Source: Gemmatimonadota bacterium
Lineage (GTDB): Bacteria; Latescibacterota; UBA2968; GCA-2709665
Length of the DNA: 64,000 bases
Direction of reading: 5' to 3'
NCBI GenBank assembly: GCA_028877215.1
Contig: JAPPFJ010000014.1
Location: 101,747-165,746 of the forward strand
Below, piece after piece: positions 24,194-33,397 of the stretch (position 1 is its first letter; each line of letters begins with the position of its first letter). The translations under genes and the position numbers were made by a program. The notes under the pieces are model-generated. The model saw only the letters and a list, made by a program, of their open reading frames with translations. It made no database searches and had not been told where the DNA came from.

Positions 24194-25423
24194 TCAAGGT
24201 TTCTCCGGGTACCGCCGCACCGTGTCCGGAGGGCGCCGGACTGGCTCTTCACCCGTGAACGGTTCCACAAGATATGCGGCGGCTTCTTCGTGGACGCCCC
24301 AGACGTTTTCGTGCTTTCGCACGCGGCGGTAGTGGCGGAGTGCATTGTCCCGGTCGTTACGCAGGTCGGCCAGTTTGCCCAGCATGAGATGTGCTGGGCC
24401 AAGCAGCCAGCTTTTTTTTGTGGCTTCGGCCGTATAGAGTTCAAGTCGTTCGATTGCCGCTTCCGGGTTGCCGGTGAGATAGTGGCCGAAGCCTTCGATG
24501 AAGTGCAGCTTGTTGCGCGACCACCGGTTCAGGATCCAGTTTCGTTCTTCAGCCAGGAGACGGATGGATCTTGCGGAGTCGATCAGGGCCTGGCGGTAGT
24601 TCTGCCTGCCCTGGATGGTGAGACCGAAGAGCGCGTCCAGGTAACGTATGCGGTAGTCCAGGCTGTAGGGGTAGCGCAGGTGCAGGTCCGCAAAACGACG
24701 CTGCGCGTCTCTGTAGTCCTTCTCGTAATAAAGGGCGATGTAGGCACGGCTGGAGACGGCATGCCGCTGGGTGTAGACGCCGTCGCGGGCCACCCGCTCG
24801 AGGCGTTCGAGGCCGCGCTTCCGGTCGCCGTCGGGGAGCGAAAGCAGCCGGCTTACCATCCTGAGGAAACGGGGCTGGCGGGCGGCCACGTATTCTGCCA
24901 GGCCCAGTCCGAATTGGGCGTCGGCGAGGTCAGGATTCAGACGGATGGTTTCCTCGAGGAAGTCCCGGCATTTCAGACCGTGGAGTACGCCGTCTACGGG
25001 ACTCCCGTGGATGAGTGCCAGGCCCGCGCGAAGGCCATAGGCTTTTCCGAGAAGGAAGACCATCTCCGCGTCGTTGTTGTCCATCTTGAGAGCACGTTCG
25101 GAGAGTTTGATGGCACGTCCGGTCAGGCGGTCGACGGACTCGACAAACCGTTCGCCGTCCGCCAGAAGCATGCTTTCGTTCCAGTACGAAAGGGCCTTGC
25201 CCAGATAGCCCTCGGGGCGTTCAGGTTCGACGGCGACGAGTGAGTCGAATATGGCGTGGGAGAGAGCGTACCGCTCGTCGAGCATATAGTCGATACCCTG
25301 GCGGACGGCGCGCTGCCTGGGGGTAAGCACGCGGGAGGCGTGGACGATGCCGCAATGATCGGGAAGGAGCATCGTCCATGTCAGAATAGTAAGACAGCTT
25401 CTAAGGACCAGGCGCGGAAACAT
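24194..25423 (-). CDS. TPR-repeat protein with signal peptide
   Basis: The 409-aa protein starts with a hydrophobic leader (MFPRLVLRSCLTILTWTMLL) and then shows degenerate tetratricopeptide helices, such as GYLGKALSYWNESML, AEMVFLLGKAYGLRAG, ADAQFGLGLAEYVAAR and AHLMLGKLADLRNDRDNALRHY. It is probably exported and binds other proteins. The ATG at 25421-25423 begins 4 bp after the amidase stop, so the two are likely co-transcribed; an upstream start at 25468 would lie inside the amidase gene. No catalytic motif is visible. Confidence 0.75.
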   Translation of the reverse strand: MFPRLVLRSCLTILTWTMLLPDHCGIVHASRVLTPRQRAVRQGIDYMLDERYALSHAIFDSLVAVEPERPEGYLGKALSYWNESMLLADGERFVESVDRLTGRAIKLSERALKMDNNDAEMVFLLGKAYGLRAGLALIHGSPVDGVLHGLKCRDFLEETIRLNPDLADAQFGLGLAEYVAARQPRFLRMVSRLLSLPDGDRKRGLERLERVARDGVYTQRHAVSSRAYIALYYEKDYRDAQRRFADLHLRYPYSLDYRIRYLDALFGLTIQGRQNYRQALIDSARSIRLLAEERNWILNRWSRNKLHFIEGFGHYLTGNPEAAIERLELYTAEATKKSWLLGPAHLMLGKLADLRNDRDNALRHYRRVRKHENVWGVHEEAAAYLVEPFTGEEPVRRPPDTVRRYPEKP

Positions 25424-25427
25424 GGCG

Positions 25428-26780
25428 CTAATCGGCGGAGAGAATCGATGGGGCGCGGTTCCACTCAAGGTGGGTTTCGCACCAGGCGGAGATAGAGAGC
25501 AGGCGGTTTTCTGCGAAGGGTCGAGCGACGAGTTGGATGGCGGCGGGCAGTCCGTCGGACGTACAGGTGGCTGGCAGGACGGTCGTGGGAAGACCGGCGT
25601 AGCTCCAGGGGCTGTTGAAGGCAGGATTGCCGGTGGAGGTCAGACCCAAAGGCGCCGGCGTCGGCGTTGCAGGGGTCAGCAGCACGTCCACGCCCTCAAA
25701 GGCAGCGAGGACCTCCGACTTGAACGCAATCTGGTGCCGTCGCGCCCTGGCGTAATCGACGGCGCCGGCGGCGCGTCCCCTTTCGATAATTTCGCACAGG
25801 CCGGGCGGGAAGGCGTCCCGGCGGGCGTCGTATCGTTCCCCGTGGACGCTCGCAGCGCCGACTGCGAGCAGCAGCGCGTGATTCTCGTGTAAATCCGCAA
25901 AGGATCCGGGCATTTGCACACCGGTGAACTCGGCGGCGGCGGCGGCGAGGCGCTCAACGGCATCGTCCGTCGCCGCGCGCATGGTTTCGTCGGCGTTATC
26001 GGGGAAGTACGTGCGAATGATGCCGACGCGGGGGGGACGGGTAAGCGGTTCGACGCGGTACGTATCAACAGAAACGTCGGCGCTCAGCGGATCCAGCGGA
26101 TCCCGACCGGCCAGGCTCCGGAGAATGACGGCCGCGTCGGCGACTGAACGTGTGATCGGACCGGGATGATCCAGTTCGTAGCTGACGGGCACGATCCCGC
26201 GCAGGCTGATTCTGCCGAAGGTGGGTTTGAGACCCACGAGGCCGCAATACGCCGCGGGTCTGCTGATGGATCCGCCGGTCTGGGACCCCAGGGCGGCGGG
26301 ACACATGCGTGCCGCGACGGCGGCGGCCGAACCGCTGCTGGAACCGCCGGGCGTATGGTCGGGGTTCCAGGGGTTCCTGGTTTCCGCCGGATCGAAACAC
26401 GCAAATGGCGTGGTAACCGTTTTGCCGTGGATGACCGCGCCGGACCTGCGCAATCGGGCGACCACCGCTGCATCTTCATCCGGTACCCGGTTGTAGAGAT
26501 GTCTTGCGCCGGCGGCGGTGGGCAGGCCCTTCACGTCGATGATGTCCTTTATCCCGATTGGAATCCCATGCAGGGGGCCACGGTACCGACCGCGGGCAAG
26601 GTCCTCCTGTAGATCCCGTGCGCGTTGCTCGGCGCCTTCCCTGTCGACGTGGACCCAGGCATGAAGGCGGCTGTCGAGGGCGTCGATCTGTGAAAGACAG
26701 GCTTGAAGAAGCTCCAGAGGAGAAAGACGGCCCGACCGGATTTCCTCCGCCGACTGTGTTATGGTAAGCGTATGCGGCAT
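25428..26780 (-). CDS. Amidase-signature family hydrolase
   Basis: The 450-aa protein carries the Ser-cisSer-Lys triad region: Lys in GIPIGIKDIIDVKG (about residue 76), Ser in TPGGSSSGSAAAVAA (about 150) and Ser in GSQTGGSISRPAAYCG (about 175). It hydrolyses an amide. The family also contains GatA, but there is no gatB/gatC nearby and the C-terminus is not GatA-like, so a general amidase or an aryl-amide hydrolase is more likely. It is divergent from the small gene at 26899. Confidence 0.88.
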   Translation of the reverse strand: MPHTLTITQSAEEIRSGRLSPLELLQACLSQIDALDSRLHAWVHVDREGAEQRARDLQEDLARGRYRGPLHGIPIGIKDIIDVKGLPTAAGARHLYNRVPDEDAAVVARLRRSGAVIHGKTVTTPFACFDPAETRNPWNPDHTPGGSSSGSAAAVAARMCPAALGSQTGGSISRPAAYCGLVGLKPTFGRISLRGIVPVSYELDHPGPITRSVADAAVILRSLAGRDPLDPLSADVSVDTYRVEPLTRPPRVGIIRTYFPDNADETMRAATDDAVERLAAAAAEFTGVQMPGSFADLHENHALLLAVGAASVHGERYDARRDAFPPGLCEIIERGRAAGAVDYARARRHQIAFKSEVLAAFEGVDVLLTPATPTPAPLGLTSTGNPAFNSPWSYAGLPTTVLPATCTSDGLPAAIQLVARPFAENRLLSISAWCETHLEWNRAPSILSAD

Positions 26781-26898
26781 GGGTCGATTGCGTCGACGAT
26801 GATAAACGTGGAAGCTCAGTCCGTGCGGTCACCGTGTGTTGAAGATAGCGTTGATCAGGAATTCTGTCCACAAGTATCTGTCATTGCGTGAGGTTGGA

Positions 26899-27138
26899 AT
26901 GCCCACCTTCCGGGGTCAACGGGTCGATATGGTTTCTTTCCGGTTCACACGAGAATATGGAATGGCAGGCGGGTGCGATGTCTTCCAGCGAACGCGGGAA
27001 ACCGCACGCGGCGAATGGCGGGAGATGCTGATTCCGATGGACCGCCCCACGGAAATCTATATAAGGTATGACTCGGCCGATGGACCACAAGATAATGTAA
27101 AACAGTATATTAGGGCAAACTTCCCCTTGACTGAATAA
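26899..27138 (+). CDS. Small hypothetical protein, 79 aa
   Basis: A frame from ATG 26899 (GAGG 6-9 nt upstream) gives a mixed-charge protein with no signal peptide or membrane span: it starts MPTFRGQRVDMVSF and ends IRANFPLTE. A longer frame from 26836 is possible. I do not recognise it. Support comes from the ribosome site, the balanced amino-acid composition and a possible bidirectional terminator downstream (27304-27401). Confidence is limited because it is short and without known relatives. Confidence 0.4.
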   Translation: MPTFRGQRVDMVSFRFTREYGMAGGCDVFQRTRETARGEWREMLIPMDRPTEIYIRYDSADGPQDNVKQYIRANFPLTE

Positions 27139-27199
27139 ATACATTGGCTTATCTTTCAAGTGCTCTCAACAGGCAGGCGATTGAGACAACCCTTCTTCC

Positions 27200-27401
27200 G
27201 TAACCCCGGGGCCGATACCCCTCCGGCCGTTTTCCGAGGTTACCGGATCCGGATATCCTCCGTTCCCCCGAAACTGCATATCCTGACATTTCGGACCGCA
27301 TTTAAAAAGCCCGGAAACAGGAGACGTACCCGGCAGCCGGATTCCAGTGGCGGAATCATCTCTCCACGGCTGTCGCGTGAACCTGTTTTCCGGGCTTTTT
27401 T
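27200..27401. ncRNA. Structured non-coding region with nested hairpins, possible bidirectional terminator or small RNA
   Basis: The 324-bp gap 27139-27462 has no gene but strong secondary structure. An outer stem pairs 27304-27321 with 27382-27401 (AAAAAGCCCGGAAACAGG against its complement with one bulge), flanked by A and T runs so it could terminate on both strands. Inside lie CAGCCG/CGGCTG and GATTCC/GGAATC stems. A separate GTAACC/GGTTAC stem closes 27200-27243. It is downstream of both the small + gene and rlmH. A simple terminator rarely has a 60-nt structured loop, so a structured RNA is possible; I cannot name a family. Confidence 0.4.
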
Positions 27402-27462
27402 GTTTCGGCCGGCCGGCGGAAAAGCGCCTGCCACGGTGTTACGGGTCCGGCTGCGGCGACGA

Positions 27463-27933
27463 CTACCTGTGATACGGTTCGCCGCGCATGATGGTAAACG
27501 CCCTGTAGATTTGTTCCAGGAGAACCAGACGGGCAATCTCGTGCGGAAAGGTAAGGGAAGAAAGCGAAAGGCGCCAGTCAGCGCGCCGGATAACCCGGGC
27601 GGCAAGGCCGGATGGACCGCCAACGACAAACGCGATTCGGCCAGTTCCTTCCACACCGATTCTAGAGATGCGCCGGGCGAGGCCGTCGGAACTGCAAGAC
27701 TCCCCGGCCGGATCCAGAGCGACCATGAATGCGTTTTGCGGAACGCGTCGGAGAATGCGTTCGCCTTCCTTGCAGAGGCCGTTCGGAGCGGTACCCCTGC
27801 CTGGTGTCGGTTCCTCTTTGACTTCGATATGCTCCAGGCTGGCGTATCTCCGGATGCGATCGATGTAGTCCGAGACACCAACTCTCAGATACGGCTTTCG
27901 GCATTTGCCAACCGCCAGCAGCAAGATTTGCAT
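27463..27933 (-). CDS. rlmH: 23S rRNA pseudouridine-1915 N3-methyltransferase RlmH
   Basis: The 156-aa SPOUT methyltransferase has ILLLAVGKCRKPYLRVGVSDY at the start, VALDPAGE, the SAM-knot FVVGGPSGL and the RlmH signature SLSSLTFPHEIARLVLLEQIYRAFTIMRGEPYHR in two halves. It methylates pseudouridine 1915 in helix 69 of 23S rRNA. The start is the ATG at 27931-27933; the longer frame to 28251 is not conserved and would cross the divergent promoter of the S55-like gene. Confidence 0.96.
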   Translation of the reverse strand: MQILLLAVGKCRKPYLRVGVSDYIDRIRRYASLEHIEVKEEPTPGRGTAPNGLCKEGERILRRVPQNAFMVALDPAGESCSSDGLARRISRIGVEGTGRIAFVVGGPSGLAARVIRRADWRLSLSSLTFPHEIARLVLLEQIYRAFTIMRGEPYHR

Positions 27934-27973
27934 TGGGTTATGATAAGGACAAGATCCGATTTGCACAAGGGGC

Positions 27974-28002
27974 TTGTTCCATATTGCGAAAACGGGTATA
28001 AT
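27974..28002 (+). promoter_or_regulatory. Sigma-70 promoter P1 for the S55-like peptidase gene
   Basis: TTGTTC (27974-27979), 17-bp spacer, perfect TATAAT (27997-28002). It lies 134 bp upstream of the ATG at 28136 in the divergent rlmH region. Confidence 0.7.
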
Positions 28003-28063
28003 ATCTGGAGAAACAAAACAGGGTTCTGATGTTAATTTGCAATTACTTAGGCCGTTGCAGCGC

Positions 28064-28092
28064 TTGACTTTTCCGAGGGCGCGCAGTAGATT
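28064..28092 (+). promoter_or_regulatory. Second sigma-70 promoter P2 for the S55-like peptidase gene
   Basis: TTGACT (28064-28069), 17-bp spacer, TAGATT (28087-28092), 44 bp before the start codon. With P1 it forms a tandem promoter for the + strand block that may run to secA. Confidence 0.6.
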
Positions 28093-28135
28093 TCGTGGCT
28101 CCCGTACCGATCGACGAGAAAGGGTGTGCGTCGTG

Positions 28136-29941
28136 ATGCGCCTGCTGAAGATATCGCTGCCCGCTGTGTTGTGGTGTGCTGTTGCCGGCAATGCCCGGGC
28201 GGTCGTGGAGACAATGCCCGTCGAAGAACTCCGGAGAGGGATGCTGGGCATCGGCCGGACGGTCTTCCAGGGAACGCGAATTGATACGTTTCAGGTCGAA
28301 ATTCTGGGTGTATTGCACAATGCGATAGGTCCACGCAGCGATCTGATTCTGGCCCGGCTGTCCGGCGGCCCCCTGTCCAATACGGGAGTGATCCTGGGGA
28401 TGAGCGGCAGTCCGGTTTACGTCGATGGCAAGCTGATCGGCGCGGTATCGTATCGGGTTGGCGCTTTTGCCAAGGAACCGATCGCCGGCATTACGCCGAT
28501 TGCCGCAATGGTCGATCTGTTCAACCGGCCGGCAGCACCGGAAGGCGTCAGTTCGGCGGCCCGCCTGACGAAAGCCGGCGCGCGGCGTCTGATCGATCTC
28601 GCGGGTATGGATGCGGGGGAGTTGACGCCGATCAGCCTTCCGATCGCGATTTCCGGTTTTGCGCCGCAGGCGGTCGAAGATTTTCGACAGGCGTTTTCGG
28701 ATTTAGGATGGACGCCGGTCCAGGGTGGTGGTGGCGTGGATCCCGGCCTGCCTGCGGGTGGGTTCGAACCGGGCGCCGCCCTTGGCGTGCAGCTGGTACG
28801 GGGCGACCTCAGCGTGACGGGAATCGGAACGCTGACCCATCGGGATGGGGACCGGGTGGTCGGATTTGGGCATTCCATGATTTTTGGCGGTGCGACTGCG
28901 TTTCCGATGACGGGAGCCTATATTCACGAAGTGTTGCCCAGCCAGTCTGCGTCGTTCAAGCTGGGCGTGGCCGGGCGGACCATGGGCGCCATCGTTCAGG
29001 ACCGCGCCCCCGGCATCGCCGGCACCATCGGTCTCGAAGTTGACATGATGCCCGTACAGATCAACTTGCGTTCGCCGGGCAAGGACGCGCAGTTCCAGAT
29101 GGAGGTTTTGCGAGACCGCGACCTCAGTCCGACTCTATTGCGGATCGCGGTTTTCAGCGCGATGGTTTCGTCCGAGAAGCTGACGGGCGAGGTAACGGTG
29201 AAATCCCGTGTAAGAATCGACCTGAATGGACGTCCATCGATGGAGGCCGAAAACGTCTATGCCGGCGCACTGGGGCTGGGTAGCGCCGTACTGGGGGTCA
29301 CCACGCCGTTCGAGAACCTGATCCGGAATCCGTTCCAGCCGATCCGGATCGAGCGGGTCACCTTCGACCTGGATGTGGAAGCTGAAAGGGCGCACACCGC
29401 CCACATCCAGGCTATCGGGTTGCAGAAGACATCGTTCCAGCCGGGCGATACGGTGCGCGTCACGGTTTCATTACGGCCCTACTGGGGGGGACTGCGTCAG
29501 GTGGAGGAAGCCATGGTGATTCCGAATCAGACGCCGGGCGGCCGGCTGATTCTCAGGGTTTCCAGCGCATCCGCCCACGTGAAACAGGAGGCCAAGCGAG
29601 CGCCGGGTGAATACAACGCCAGAAACCTGGATCATCTCATCCGCCTGCTGGGGCGCGCCGGCCGGAACAATGAAATGGTTGTTGAACTGCTGTCCGGGGC
29701 TCAGGGCGTGACGATTGAGGGACGGGAGGTGTCAAGGCTGCCGTCGTCGGTGCTCTCGGCGCTTCAATTTTCACGTTCGTCGGATGCGGTAAAACAGGTT
29801 CGGCAGACAGTCGTGCAGAGAGCACGGATTCCAACGGACTACGTGCTGTCGGGAAGTCAGATCGTCGTACTGAACGTGAACAGGAAACCAAACGGCGTCA
29901 TTTTCGCAGGGGGTGGAAGCGCTGGCGAAAAAGGGAAGTAG
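28136..29941 (+). CDS. Secreted SpoIVB/S55-like serine peptidase domain protein
   Basis: The 601-aa protein has a signal peptide (residues 1-22), then MRGMLGIG-type sequence and the S55 serine motif GMSGSPVYVDGKLIGAVSY (88-106), followed by AGITPI. A GFGHSMIFGG motif (His246) follows later. In SpoIVB of spore-formers the His precedes the Ser; here the order is reversed, as I recall for S55-domain proteins of non-sporulating phyla. The C-terminal half (about 350-600) is beta-rich. It likely acts in the periplasm. The substrate is unknown. It is followed by a secreted beta-propeller protein. Confidence 0.75.
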   Translation: MRLLKISLPAVLWCAVAGNARAVVETMPVEELRRGMLGIGRTVFQGTRIDTFQVEILGVLHNAIGPRSDLILARLSGGPLSNTGVILGMSGSPVYVDGKLIGAVSYRVGAFAKEPIAGITPIAAMVDLFNRPAAPEGVSSAARLTKAGARRLIDLAGMDAGELTPISLPIAISGFAPQAVEDFRQAFSDLGWTPVQGGGGVDPGLPAGGFEPGAALGVQLVRGDLSVTGIGTLTHRDGDRVVGFGHSMIFGGATAFPMTGAYIHEVLPSQSASFKLGVAGRTMGAIVQDRAPGIAGTIGLEVDMMPVQINLRSPGKDAQFQMEVLRDRDLSPTLLRIAVFSAMVSSEKLTGEVTVKSRVRIDLNGRPSMEAENVYAGALGLGSAVLGVTTPFENLIRNPFQPIRIERVTFDLDVEAERAHTAHIQAIGLQKTSFQPGDTVRVTVSLRPYWGGLRQVEEAMVIPNQTPGGRLILRVSSASAHVKQEAKRAPGEYNARNLDHLIRLLGRAGRNNEMVVELLSGAQGVTIEGREVSRLPSSVLSALQFSRSSDAVKQVRQTVVQRARIPTDYVLSGSQIVVLNVNRKPNGVIFAGGGSAGEKGK

Positions 29942-30089
29942 GTGATCCCGGGATCGCCGCTTCCGGACGCCCGGGCGTTGGGAGCCTTTCGCGGACGCGA
30001 TTGGCGCTCCCGGTGCGAATGGTCCGCAATCGGCCCGGCACGTACAACGGGTGGGGACGGACGATCCGGAAGGATAGGAGATCAGGCTG

Positions 30090-32159
30090 TTGGATCGAGA
30101 AAACGGAAATGTGATCAACCGGATTTTGCTGATAAGCCTCTGCATCGTTCTCAACTGCCTTCCGATTTCAGCGGACGGCGTCGAGCCGATCGTGTGGCGC
30201 GACCACTCGCAGAAAGCTTTCGCCAGGGGCGAAGCCGACGGCGTCTCAATTACGAGAGAAGGCGCGGTGTTGCTGGCGCCCGAATTGCAGACTGTGGCGA
30301 CTACGGGAGAAGAATTCGTGTGGGCGCTCGCGGAGGGGCGAGACGGTCGTCTGTATATTGCAACGGGCAATGGCGCAAAGATCTTTGCATTCGATGGCTC
30401 CGGAGAGCCCACGCTTCTCTTCGACTCCCCCGAAGTGGCCATCTTCAGTCTTGCCGTCGGAACGGACGGGATACTTTATGCCGGCTCATCACCGGACGGG
30501 ATCGTATACCGGATTGTTCCGGGCAAAGAACCCGAGACGTTCTGTCGAACCGGAGACGAACACGTCTGGGCGCTGGCTGTGGACGGAAAGGGAGGCCTGT
30601 ACGCAGCCACAGGCGGCAGACACGGGCGCATCCTGCGAATCTCCAAGGCCGGAGAAGTTGACGAAGTCTATCAAAGCGAGGACCACAATGTGGTGTCGCT
30701 GATCCGGGACGCCCACGGCCAGGTGTACGCAGGCACGGACCAGAGCGGGCTCATCTACCGTGTCAACGCAATCGGAGAAGTGGAAGTACTGTACGACGCG
30801 TCGGAAGATGAAATCCGCGCCCTGGCACTGGGACCGGACGGGGTCCTGTTCGCGGGTGCGATGTCCAGGCGTTCCAAAGGGGGCGGAAAGGGTGGATCCC
30901 AGCAAACCGCTAAGGGCCAGGGGTCCTCTGCCTCCCAACAGGGTTCCGTGCTTTATGCGATCCGACCTTCGGGTGCGACGGTGCGTCTCTGGGCGGTGGA
31001 CGAGCCGATGCTTCTGGCATTGCATGCGGACGATCGGGACATTACGGTGCTGACGGGAGACAGGGGGAGCATTTATCGCGTGGACCTGTCCGGTCGGGCC
31101 ACGCTGCTGACCCGCCTGAAAGGCTTACAACCGTGGGCGTTCTGCAGGTCCGAGTCCGGGGACTTCTGGCTGGGAACCGCGGGAGGCGGGAAAGTGTATC
31201 GGTTGGGTAAGGCGTACGCGCGCGAAGGCAGGCTGGAATCCAGCGTGAGGGATTTTCACCTCGTATCCGCATGGGGTAAGATCACCTGGGATTCACAACC
31301 CGCCCCGGATGCTTCCATTCAATTCAAGACCCGTTCGGGAAACAGCGAGAAACCGGACAACACCTGGAGTGAATGGTCTGCGGTCTCACAGGGGGGACAG
31401 ATACACAGTCCGCCCGCCAGGTTCCTGCAGTATCGGGCCGAGTTGAGATCGGAGGTGGGCGCGACCACACCCGCGATTCGCGAGCTGAGTCTGGTGGGAC
31501 TCCAGGAAAACATGGGCCCGCGGGTCCTCGCACTCGTCGCCTCGCCCATCGAGGCCCAGGGTAACGGCGCTTCGCCGAAGGACACGGGAAAAGGCCGAAA
31601 CGCGCCGGGTAACTCGAGAGGCGTCTGGCGGATCGCATGGAAAGCGGAAGACGCGAATAACGACGGGCTGGTTTACACGTTGTACTATCGGGGTCTGCGC
31701 GAGAAGAGTTGGAAACTGCTGAAAGAAGATCTCCGCACCAATTCCTACGAGTGGCATACCGAGTCCGCGCCCGAGGGGACGATGCTGGTCCGCGTGGTGG
31801 CGTCGGACAGGTTGACCAATCCGGAGGAACTCGCGCTGGTTGGCGAAATGGTCAGCCAGCCGTTCGATCTTGACCACACACCGCCCTCCGTGGTGCTGCA
31901 GATACGGCCGGCGGGCGGGTCAGTACAGGTTCAGGGATCGCTGAACGACGCTGCGAGTCCGCTCTGGAATGCGGCCTATGCGGTGAATTCAGGTGAATGG
32001 AAGGTGATCTTTCCTGTTGATCGTATTTTCGACTCCAGGACGGAGACCTTGCGTTTCGAAATCCAGGATCTGGCGGCGGGAGAATATACTGTCGTCGTAC
32101 GTGCGACCGATGCGCTGGGCAACGTGGGGGTAGGCACAGCGACGATCGATCTCAAATAG
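30090..32159 (+). CDS. Secreted beta-propeller protein
   Basis: The 689-aa product starts at a TTG (GGAG about 11 nt upstream) with a signal peptide (ILLISLCIVLNCLPISA, about residues 12-28). Residues 60-370 contain six or seven blades with a recurring pattern of VWALAEGRDGRLYIATGNG type, as in SMP-30/NHL-like propellers. A Gly/Ser/Gln linker (about 268-290) interrupts one blade. The C-terminal part (about 400-689) has beta-sandwich, fibronectin-like segments. No catalytic residues are evident. It probably forms a periplasmic or surface pair with the preceding S55-like protein. The 148-bp gap before it holds no gene. Confidence 0.75.
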   Translation: MDRENGNVINRILLISLCIVLNCLPISADGVEPIVWRDHSQKAFARGEADGVSITREGAVLLAPELQTVATTGEEFVWALAEGRDGRLYIATGNGAKIFAFDGSGEPTLLFDSPEVAIFSLAVGTDGILYAGSSPDGIVYRIVPGKEPETFCRTGDEHVWALAVDGKGGLYAATGGRHGRILRISKAGEVDEVYQSEDHNVVSLIRDAHGQVYAGTDQSGLIYRVNAIGEVEVLYDASEDEIRALALGPDGVLFAGAMSRRSKGGGKGGSQQTAKGQGSSASQQGSVLYAIRPSGATVRLWAVDEPMLLALHADDRDITVLTGDRGSIYRVDLSGRATLLTRLKGLQPWAFCRSESGDFWLGTAGGGKVYRLGKAYAREGRLESSVRDFHLVSAWGKITWDSQPAPDASIQFKTRSGNSEKPDNTWSEWSAVSQGGQIHSPPARFLQYRAELRSEVGATTPAIRELSLVGLQENMGPRVLALVASPIEAQGNGASPKDTGKGRNAPGNSRGVWRIAWKAEDANNDGLVYTLYYRGLREKSWKLLKEDLRTNSYEWHTESAPEGTMLVRVVASDRLTNPEELALVGEMVSQPFDLDHTPPSVVLQIRPAGGSVQVQGSLNDAASPLWNAAYAVNSGEWKVIFPVDRIFDSRTETLRFEIQDLAAGEYTVVVRATDALGNVGVGTATIDLK

Positions 32160-32208
32160 GGCCCGTCCACACTTTGCGTTTCACCTTCCCGGCGACACAG
32201 GGCAGTAT

Positions 32209-33309
32209 ATGACGGATGTGGACTATATGAGGGTGGCGTTGTCGCTGGCCGAAAATGGACGCGGTCGGGTACGGGACGGCGCTCTGGTGGGTGCGGTGGC
32301 GGTTCGGGACGGGCAGGTTGTTGGAAAGGGGTATTACCCTGAATCCGGAAAACCGCACGCGGAGGTATACGCGCTTGAAGGGTTGGCCGACGGAACCCCC
32401 GATGTAACGCTGTACGTGACCCTCGAACCTTGCGCCCATACCGGCCGTACGCCGCCGTGTGTCGATTTGTTGATCAAAAGAGGGGTTGCGAGGGTCGTAT
32501 GCGGCATGGTGGATCCGGACCGACGGGTTTCCGGCAGAGGCATCCACAGGTTGCGGGAGGCCGGTGTACGGGTGGAGGTTGGCGTACTCGAGGAAGAGGC
32601 GCGTCGGCTGAACGAGGCTTACGTAAAACACCGCACAACGGGCTTTCCATTTGTCACCCTGAAGCTGGCGCAGACCCTCGACGGCCGGATCGCGACGACT
32701 TCGGGCGAGTCGAAGTGGATTTCGTCTGGCGCGTCCAGGGTTAAGGCCCACAGGCTGCGTGCTGAAGCGTCCGCTGTCCTGGTCGGTCGGGGGACTGTCG
32801 AAGCGGACGATCCGGCGCTGTCGGTTCGGCACGTGGACGGGCCCGATCCGGCAAAAATCGTGCTGGACAGTCGCCTTGAGATTTCAAGAGACGCAAGGAT
32901 ATTCGACGGGGAGGCGTTGATTCTCGCCGCCGCGCACGGGGTTTCAAAAAAAAAAATCGAAGCGATGGAGGAGTGCGGCGCGCGCGTATGGGTCTGTCTG
33001 CCGAAGGATGAAAGGCCCATGCTCCGGGACGTACTTGCCCGGGCGGGCGCCGAAGGCATAACCCACGTGTTGATCGAAGGTGGGGGGACGGTGGCTGCTT
33101 CGGCGATGCGCGACCGGTTGGTCGACCGACTGGCGGTGTTTATCGCCCCGGCGATTCTGGGAAAAGGGATTGACTCTGTCGGCGACCTGGGTATAAAAAG
33201 AATAGCCGATGCGATTCTTCTGAATGAGGTCGACGTGGATTGGACCGGCCCCGACTTGTTCTACACGGCACGGTTGAAGGGCGATACAGTTCTGGCGCGG
33301 GCTACATAA
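32209..33309 (+). CDS. ribD: Bifunctional riboflavin biosynthesis deaminase/reductase
   Basis: The 366-aa RibD has an N-terminal deaminase (HAEVYAL zinc/catalytic motif, about residue 50; EPCAHTGRTPPC, about 75-86) and a C-terminal reductase (LKLAQTLDGRIAT, SGASRVKAHRLRAEA, LIEGGGTVAASA). It performs the second and third steps from the GTP cyclohydrolase product. A run of 11 A (32946-32956) encodes Lys-Lys-Lys in the reductase domain. It begins 49 bp after the propeller gene; no FMN riboswitch is present before it. Confidence 0.96.
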   Translation: MTDVDYMRVALSLAENGRGRVRDGALVGAVAVRDGQVVGKGYYPESGKPHAEVYALEGLADGTPDVTLYVTLEPCAHTGRTPPCVDLLIKRGVARVVCGMVDPDRRVSGRGIHRLREAGVRVEVGVLEEEARRLNEAYVKHRTTGFPFVTLKLAQTLDGRIATTSGESKWISSGASRVKAHRLRAEASAVLVGRGTVEADDPALSVRHVDGPDPAKIVLDSRLEISRDARIFDGEALILAAAHGVSKKKIEAMEECGARVWVCLPKDERPMLRDVLARAGAEGITHVLIEGGGTVAASAMRDRLVDRLAVFIAPAILGKGIDSVGDLGIKRIADAILLNEVDVDWTGPDLFYTARLKGDTVLARAT

Positions 33310-33397
33310 ACCGGGCGCCTGGACGGCAGACCCGGATCCTTTGTCCGGCACGGCTCCGGTGAGTTGAGTCCGAGAGGCCCGCGAAAGGATGGTCTCG

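Noticed and set aside
25390..25402. Full R3 element at the start of the TPR gene
   Set aside because: Only about 13 bp of the terminal sequence match and they encode the signal peptide; no second end is found.
32160..32208. FMN riboswitch before the rib operon
   Set aside because: Only 49 bp separate ribD from the upstream gene and no FMN aptamer elements are visible.
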